A DNA stretch of 18,628 nt, taken from positions 1 through 18,628 of the forward strand of contig DAOUKZ010000115.1 of assembly GCA_034420775.1 (NCBI GenBank), read 5' to 3'. Source of the DNA: DAOUKH01 sp034420775. GTDB taxonomy: Bacteria; Chloroflexota; Dehalococcoidia; SHYB01. A program made the position numbers and the translations under genes. This document shows, one piece after another, positions 13,931 through 18,628 of this stretch (positions within the stretch are counted from its first letter, which is position 1; each line of letters starts with the position of its first letter). A model generated the notes under the pieces. The model did no database searches. It had not been told where the DNA came from and saw only the letters and a list, made by a program, of their open reading frames with translations.

Positions 13931-15181
13931 ATGAAAGCCGAGATCATCTCCATCGGCACCGAGCTGCTGCTCGGCGAGATCGTCGATCTCAACTCGCCCT
14001 ACCTGGCCGGCGAGCTGCCCAAGATCGGCGTCGACGTCTATCACATCCAGTCGATCGGCGACAACATGGAGCGGCTGCTCGACAGCCTCCGGCGGGGCAT
14101 GGAGCGCTCCGACCTCGTCCTCATGACCGGCGGGCTCGGCCCCACCGACGACGACCTGACCCGCGCCGCCGTCGCCCGCCTGCTCGGCGAGGAGCTGTAC
14201 GTCGACCCCGAACTCGAGGCGCAGGTCCGCTCCTTCTTCGGCAACCGCGGCATGAACATGCCGGAGAACAACATCAAGCAGGCCATGCTCATTCCCTCCG
14301 CTTCAGCCATCGCCAACCCGATGGGCACCGCCCCCGGCTGGTGGACGCAGAAGGACGGCAAGGTGCTCGTTTCCATGCCCGGGCCGCCGCGCGAGCTGCG
14401 TCACATGTGGGAGAACGAGGTCCGCCCCCGGCTGCGCGACATGGTTGACGGCGGCCTGCTGGTCTCGCGCACCCTGAAGGTGACCGGCATCTCCGAGGGC
14501 GGAGTCGACGAGATGTGCGGCGACCTGCTCAAGGCCGCCAACCCCAGCATCGGCGTCTACTCGCGCCCCGACGGCATCCACGTCCGCATCGCGGCCAAGG
14601 CCATGACCGAAACGGAGGCCGAGGCCCTGATCGGTCCCGTCGAGGCCGAACTCCGCGGACGGTTCGGCGAGCACCTCTGGGGCGTCGACGACGAGACGAT
14701 GCAGGAGCACGTTGGGAAGCTGCTTATCGAGCGCGGACTCACTCTCGCCACCATGGAGTCGCTCACGGGCGGGCTGCTCGGCGACACGATCACCAACGTC
14801 CCCGGAAGCTCGCGCTACTACCGGGGCGGCATCGTCGCCTATCAGACCGAGATGAAGATCAAGTACGGCGTCTCCCGCGACACCATCGAGCGGCACGGCG
14901 CGGTGAGCGAGGAGACGGCCATCGAGATGGCGCGGGCGGCGCGGCGCGAGCTGGGCGCCGACGTGGGCATCGGCGTCACCGGCGTCGCTGGTCCCACCGA
15001 GCAGGAGGGCCGCCCCGTCGGCACCGCCTACATGGCCGTCGCCGACGCAGGGAGGCACGCCACGCACTACGGCAAGTACCCCGGCCGCCGCGGCGACATC
15101 AAGACCCGCGTCGTCACCAACGCCCTCTTCTACACCCGCATGCTCATCCTCGGCAAAGAGGCGCCCCAATACCGCCGCTGA
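13931..15181 (+). CDS. cinA: CinA family protein (competence/damage-inducible protein A, NMN amidase domain)
   Basis: The product is 416 aa, normal for CinA. Residues 1-170 form a MoCF/COG1058 domain (ISIGTELLLGE at 7-16, TGGLGPTDDDLT at 66-77, MPGPPRE at 149-155), the ADP-ribose pyrophosphatase-type half. Residues 255-412 are the nicotinamide-nucleotide amidase half (PF02464). This second domain recycles NMN to nicotinic acid mononucleotide. Its catalytic Ser277 (ATMESLTGG), Tyr304 and Lys309 are kept, and GVTGVAGPT (348-356) is present. The usual Cys next to the Ser (ESCTGG) is Leu278. The frame is open much further upstream, but MKAEIISIGTELLLG is the standard start. No Shine-Dalgarno is evident. 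Confidence 0.94.
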   Translation: MKAEIISIGTELLLGEIVDLNSPYLAGELPKIGVDVYHIQSIGDNMERLLDSLRRGMERSDLVLMTGGLGPTDDDLTRAAVARLLGEELYVDPELEAQVRSFFGNRGMNMPENNIKQAMLIPSASAIANPMGTAPGWWTQKDGKVLVSMPGPPRELRHMWENEVRPRLRDMVDGGLLVSRTLKVTGISEGGVDEMCGDLLKAANPSIGVYSRPDGIHVRIAAKAMTETEAEALIGPVEAELRGRFGEHLWGVDDETMQEHVGKLLIERGLTLATMESLTGGLLGDTITNVPGSSRYYRGGIVAYQTEMKIKYGVSRDTIERHGAVSEETAIEMARAARRELGADVGIGVTGVAGPTEQEGRPVGTAYMAVADAGRHATHYGKYPGRRGDIKTRVVTNALFYTRMLILGKEAPQYRR

Positions 15182-15195
15182 ACCGGGCCGCGACC

Positions 15196-16008
15196 ATGTC
15201 CCCAAACGAGCCAACCTTCGTCGAGATCAACGGCGCCCGCATCCGCTACGAGATCGCCGGCGAGGGCGACCCCGTCGTCTTCGTCCACGGCTTCGCCTGC
15301 GACCTCACCATGTGGGAGCCCCAGATTCCCGAGTTCTCCCGCCGCTTCCGCACCCTGCGCTACGACGCCCGCGGCTTCGGGTACTCCTCAGTGCCGGGCT
15401 CCGAGCCCTACGGCCACTACCACGACCTCGCCGCCCTGATCGAACACTTTGACCTGGCGCCCGCCCACGTCGTCGGGCTGTCGCGGGGCGGCTCGATTGT
15501 GCTCAACTTCGCCATCACATATCCAAAGCTCCTCCGCAAGCTCGTCCTTGCCGGCGCGTCGCCGGGCCCGACCCAGGCCCACAAGGTCCACGATTCCGGC
15601 CCCAACGAGGGCTATCAGCAGCTCCTCGACGTGGCCCGCAAGCAGGGGGTCGGCGCCGCCAAGGCCCTCTACGCCCAGTCCGGAATCTTCGCCGCCGCCC
15701 AAGGCAACCCCGACGCCCTCGCCATGGTCCACCGCATGTTGGACGACTACTCCGGCTGGCACCTCGTCAACGACGATCCTCACATCGAGCCCGAGCCCGC
15801 GGCCCACGAGCGGCTCAACGAAATCGAGGCCTCCACCCTCGCCATCGTGGGCGGGCGCGACGTCGAGCTCTTCCACACCCTCGCCGGCATGGTCGAGCGG
15901 AACGCGCCCAACGGGCGCAAGGCCGTCATCCCCGGCGTCGGCCACATGGTCAACGCCGAAGCCCCCGACGCCTTCAACCGGCTCGTCCTCGACTTCCTCC
16001 AAGAGTAG
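15196..16008 (+). CDS. Alpha/beta hydrolase
   Basis: The product is 270 aa with the full alpha/beta hydrolase fold. The oxyanion motif is HGF (31-33), the nucleophile elbow GLSRGG with Ser96, the acid probably D222 (GGRDVELF) and the base H250 (GVGHMVNAEAP). The triad is thus complete. A helical cap lies at about 125-200. It is cytoplasmic, with no signal peptide. Esterase, lactonase or C-C hydrolase activities are all possible. It starts 14 bases after cinA and ends the plus-strand run that begins at etfB. The facing minus-strand gene is tatA. Confidence 0.92.
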   Translation: MSPNEPTFVEINGARIRYEIAGEGDPVVFVHGFACDLTMWEPQIPEFSRRFRTLRYDARGFGYSSVPGSEPYGHYHDLAALIEHFDLAPAHVVGLSRGGSIVLNFAITYPKLLRKLVLAGASPGPTQAHKVHDSGPNEGYQQLLDVARKQGVGAAKALYAQSGIFAAAQGNPDALAMVHRMLDDYSGWHLVNDDPHIEPEPAAHERLNEIEASTLAIVGGRDVELFHTLAGMVERNAPNGRKAVIPGVGHMVNAEAPDAFNRLVLDFLQE

Positions 16009-16013
16009 ACCCC

Positions 16014-16058
16014 AAAAAAGGGAGCCCACGCCGGAAGGGTGGCGCTTCCAGCGTGGGC
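16014..16058 (-). terminator. Intrinsic terminator of the phoX-tatA operon
   Basis: Read on the minus strand, GCCCACGC pairs with GCGTGGGC (16051-16058 with 16024-16031). The stem is extended after one mismatch by GGAAG/CTTCC, and TCCC and a run of six T (16014-16019) follow. This is a textbook rho-independent terminator for tatA. On the plus strand no T-run follows, so it is mainly a minus-strand signal, but it lies between two converging genes. Confidence 0.8.
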
Positions 16059-16093
16059 GAAGCGAGGTTGGGCCGTTGCCGGCAGAGGGAGTA

Positions 16094-16345
16094 TCAGTGC
16101 TGCATGTCCGACCGCGTCTCGGCGCGGCCGTTCAACACCCCTCGCGTGGTTGTCGTTCCAATCGGTTCGTCGACTTGCTTGCGCGGCGGCTCCTCGTCCA
16201 CAACGTTCATGGTGATGCCGCGCTTGAACTCGCGGAGTCCCTTCCCTAGGGAGAGACCCATCTGGGGAAGCCGTGAGGCGCCGAATAGCAGAAGTACGAC
16301 TCCCAAGATGAGCAGAATCTCGACTGGACCAAAGCTCCGTAACAT
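16094..16345 (-). CDS. tatA: Sec-independent protein translocase TatA/E
   Basis: The product is 83 aa. A short N-terminal membrane helix (about 7-20, PVEILLILGVVLLL), the FG pair at 21-22 and an amphipathic helix (about 26-42, LPQMGLSLGKGLREFK) form the standard TatA/B layout, followed by a polar tail. TatA rings or patches allow folded Tat substrates to cross the membrane. The length and tail favour TatA over TatB. A GGAGGGG ribosome site precedes the start and overlaps the end of phoX, 21 bases away. The neighbour upstream is a Tat-signal phosphatase, so this copy may be dedicated to it. No tatC is in the window. Confidence 0.92.
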   Translation of the reverse strand: MLRSFGPVEILLILGVVLLLFGASRLPQMGLSLGKGLREFKRGITMNVVDEEPPRKQVDEPIGTTTTRGVLNGRAETRSDMQH

Positions 16346-16366
16346 GATCGCCTTCTTCCCCCCTCC

Positions 16367-18335
16367 TTAGCTCCCGATGATCCCGCCGTCGTTCTTCACG
16401 ATGGCGACGACGCTGGGCCGCGGAGGTTGCTGATTGTCGGGCCAGTAGCTCTGCGGCTCGGCGAAGCTGCCCCGGGCGCCAGGATGCTGGATCGCAGCGA
16501 ACAACGTCGTGTTCGCCGGGGTGAACTCGGGGCCGCAGATCTCGCCGCCGGGAATGCCGTTGAAGAACCGCCGCGCCGCGCCGCGGTACGGCCCCTCTAC
16601 GGGCACCATGTAGATCGAGTCGTTGCCGCCGAGCGTGCCCGGCTGCCCGTCCGTCGATATCCACAGGTTGCCTGCGTTGTCGAACGTGCAGTTGTCGGGT
16701 GCGGCGATGCCGCTGACGTCGGCCTTGTCGGCCCCGCCGTAGTACGTCTCCACGTCCGGGTCGTCGGGGTCGCCGCACAGTAGGAAGATCTCCCACGTGA
16801 ATGTCGGCGATTTCGGGTTGTCCATGTCCTCCCGCAGCTCGATCACGTGGCCGTACCGGTTTGGCGCGGGGGTTCGCCGCGTTGGGGCCGGGCTGGCCCT
16901 CGTTCCCGCGCCTCGTGTTGTTGGTAAGCATGATGTAAACCCGCCCGTTCGCCGGGTTGACCTCGATGTCCTCCGGGCGGTCCATGTTCGTGGGGCCGAG
17001 CTTGTCGGCGGCGAGGCGCGTATTGATGAGCACGTCACCCTGGTTCGCGAAGCCGTTCGTCGCCGTCAGCTCCCCTTCGCCCTGCACCAGCGGGAGCCAG
17101 TCGCCCGTGCCGTCGTCGTTGAGCCGCGCCACGTACAGCGTGCCGCTGTCGAGCAGGTTGAAGTTCGCACCCCGGTCGGAATTGTTGATCCGCCCCGACG
17201 CGACGAACTTGTAGAAGTAGTCGAAGCGCTGGTCGTCGCCGGAGTAGACCACCGGCGTGCCGTCCGAGGCCACCGCGACCGTGCCCGCCTCGTGCTTGAA
17301 GCGGCCCAACGCAGTCCGCTTGCGTGGGATGAACGTCGGATCGTAGGGGTCGATCTCCACCAGCCACCCGAAGCGGAACGGCTCGTTCGGCTCCTTCTCC
17401 ACATCGAATCGGTCATGATGGAGCTCCCACGAGCGCCAGCTCGAGCCGCCCGGCACGCCGAGGCGCTGGTGCAGCGGCTTGCGCTCGTCGTCGTCGGCCA
17501 GGCCGTCGAGGTTGCCGAAGTAGCCGTTGAAGTTCTCCTCGGCCGTGAGCACCGTGCCCCAGGGCGTCTTGCCGCCCGCGCAGTTGTTGATCGTGCCCAA
17601 CACCCTCCGTCCCGTGGGATCCGCCGACGTCTTGAGCAGGTCATGGCCCGCCGCGGGACCGGTGAGGATCATCGGCGTCGAAGCAGTGATGCGGCGGTTG
17701 TAGGGCGACGAGGAGCTGTAGCGCCACCCGTTGCGCAGCTTCCGGACTTCGACGACCGATAGCCCGTGCGCCGCGATCATGATGTCGACCTGCTCACGGG
17801 TAGGGTTGTCCTCGTCGAAGTCGGGAAACATGATGTCCTCGTCGGTGTACTCGTGGTTCACGACGAGGAGGCCCCATTCCGAATCGCCCGAGCTGTACTC
17901 CTCGAGCGGGAAGAAGCCGACGAAATCGGCGTTGTAGCCGAACTGCTTACTTTGGCTCTCCGCCGTCTGATTGAGGACGGAGAACTTCGGCGCCCCTCTG
18001 ACCACGGGGTCGCCCCATTTGATAACGACCTGCGTCCGGTAGCCCTCCGCGACCTCGAGCCGGTCCTGCGCGCTCAACAGCAGGGCGCTGAACCCCGGAA
18101 CCCGGCCCGCGTCGACGGCGCAGTCGACCTCCGCACTGCGGGTCGCGCTGGCAGTGCCGGTCAAGTTCAACCCCAGCGACTGCGCGACGACCACCACCGG
18201 TATCGTCGCCGCGGCCCCTGCAAGGAAGGACCGCCGCGACAGCCGACGGTCCATCACTTCCGCTAGTGTCCGCCCTCCGTTCCCGGTGGGCGCCTCCGAC
18301 TTTCGACCTTCAATGAGATTCGTTTGCTCGCGCAC
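16367..18335 (-). CDS. phoX: PhoX-type alkaline phosphatase (DUF839), Tat-exported, single-base frameshift
   Basis: Start is the GTG at 18335, with AAAGGAGG just upstream; an in-frame ATG at 18374 lacks a ribosome site. A Tat signal follows, SRRSFLAG at 33-40, then a hydrophobic core to about 60. The PhoX motifs are NNCAGGKTPWGT with C252, the following EEN (266-268) and RPEDIEV (P454, E455). Beyond the shift come DNCTFDNAGNLWISTDG and ICGPEFTP. PhoX enzymes are extracytoplasmic iron/calcium phosphomonoesterases that free phosphate. The frame is broken near 16860-16877: one extra base moves reading out of frame, and the domain resumes at NRYGHVIELRED in the other frame. Corrected length is about 655 aa, normal for PhoX. 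Reversible causes are an assembly error or a +1 recoding site; a recent mutation is also possible. TatA is directly downstream. Confidence 0.85.
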
Positions 18336-18374
18336 GATGCCTCCTTTGACTAGGGAGAATCTAGCCGCCGCCAA

Positions 18375-18628
18375 TCTAGTGGCGAGCGGGCGCGAGCCTG
18401 TTAACTCCGATTAAGCCTTATGTTAAACGCCGCTCCTACGGCCCCCAAAGTGTCGTCCGCTTTCCTCGATACGTCCCTGCCCACTGCGTTAAAAGGTGCT
18501 TAAATTCACGCCGCATCAGACGAATGCTGACACTTCCTTCGCGGCCAACCGAGCCCTTGCGCGGCGTGCCTAGCGCGTGCCGCCCGTCCAGGAGAGATGG
18601 TGAGAGGGCGGGGTGCGAAGGCCCTGCG
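18375..18628. other. Intergenic region right of phoX
   Basis: This is about 254 bases upstream of phoX with no recognisable gene. It holds the TTAA repeats listed separately. At the very end, AGGAG (18590-18594) precedes ATGGTG at 18597-18602, which may be the first codons of a rightward gene. Only nine or ten codons are visible, so no identity can be given. Confidence 0.4.
18401..18503 (-). promoter_or_regulatory. Candidate Pho box: TTAA-centred repeats upstream of phoX
   Basis: On the minus strand the sites read GTTTAACA, GCTTAATC, AGTTAACA, with TTAA cores at 18423, 18411 and 18401 (spacings 12 and 10). A second pair, ATTTAAGC and TTTTAACG, has cores at 18500 and 18489 (spacing 11). Direct repeats of TTAAC-type units with 11-bp periodicity are the known form of PhoP/PhoB boxes in Bacillus and cyanobacteria. 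The location upstream of a phosphatase fits. No confident -10 is identified. Confidence 0.45.

Noticed and set aside
15780..16366. Continuation of the phoX first frame past the frameshift into tatA and the hydrolase
   Set aside because: After the shift the frame is Arg-rich nonsense; the domain clearly continues in the other frame and stops at 16367.
1..18628. CRISPR arrays, tRNA/rRNA genes, insertion sequences, prophage or defence islands
   Set aside because: No repeat-spacer pattern, cloverleaf, transposase, integrase or phage gene was seen.

Overview
The window is a GC-rich bacterial chromosome segment, with third codon positions mostly G or C. It is dense in small, broad-specificity catabolic enzymes: acyl-CoA dehydrogenase, crotonase, SDR, amidohydrolase, cyclase, an M24 'pita-bread' protein and EtfBA. 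This mix, the extended -10 and TTGACC/TAGAGT-type promoters, and the PhoX/TatA pair fit an uncultured Chloroflexota (SAR202- or Dehalococcoidia-like) genome. The taxonomic guess is inference; no rRNA or tRNA gene is present to confirm it.

Layout. (1) Positions 1-2895, minus strand: a compact operon of acyl-CoA dehydrogenase, then a metal-ligand-poor M24 protein, then a cyclase-family hydrolase that runs off the left edge. (2) Positions 2896-4129: a gene-poor stretch with a REP-like palindrome, a Pro/Thr-linker lipoprotein of unknown function and a decayed coding remnant. (3) Positions 4058-8161, plus strand: an extended -10 promoter, leuS, a DUF1801 protein and an amidohydrolase_2 protein. 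(4) Positions 8166-9225: two accessory-looking genes, a membrane protein with a duplicated Septum_form-like domain and an orphan AbrB-type antitoxin-like protein. The first has visibly lower GC3 than its neighbours. (5) Positions 9308-11445: VOC protein, crotonase and SDR in tight tandem. (6) Positions 11470-16008: a good sigma70-type promoter and a structured leader, then etfB, etfA, a small conserved-looking unknown, cinA and an alpha/beta hydrolase. (7) Positions 16014-18335, minus strand: a Tat-exported PhoX-type phosphatase interrupted by a single-base frameshift, then tatA and a clear intrinsic terminator. Upstream of phoX lie TTAA-centred repeats at about 11-bp spacing that look like a Pho box.

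How the genes work together. The acyl-CoA dehydrogenase, crotonase and SDR are all acyl-CoA/fatty-acid-type enzymes. EtfBA would take electrons from the dehydrogenase to the respiratory chain. PhoX needs the Tat system for export as a folded metalloenzyme, and tatA sits directly behind it, so phosphate scavenging and its export component appear co-transcribed. I saw no CRISPR array, insertion sequence, prophage, tRNA or rRNA, and no clearly new multi-gene system. The most unusual items are the duplicated Septum_form protein, the two enzyme homologues lacking canonical catalytic residues, the etf leader structure and the candidate Pho box.
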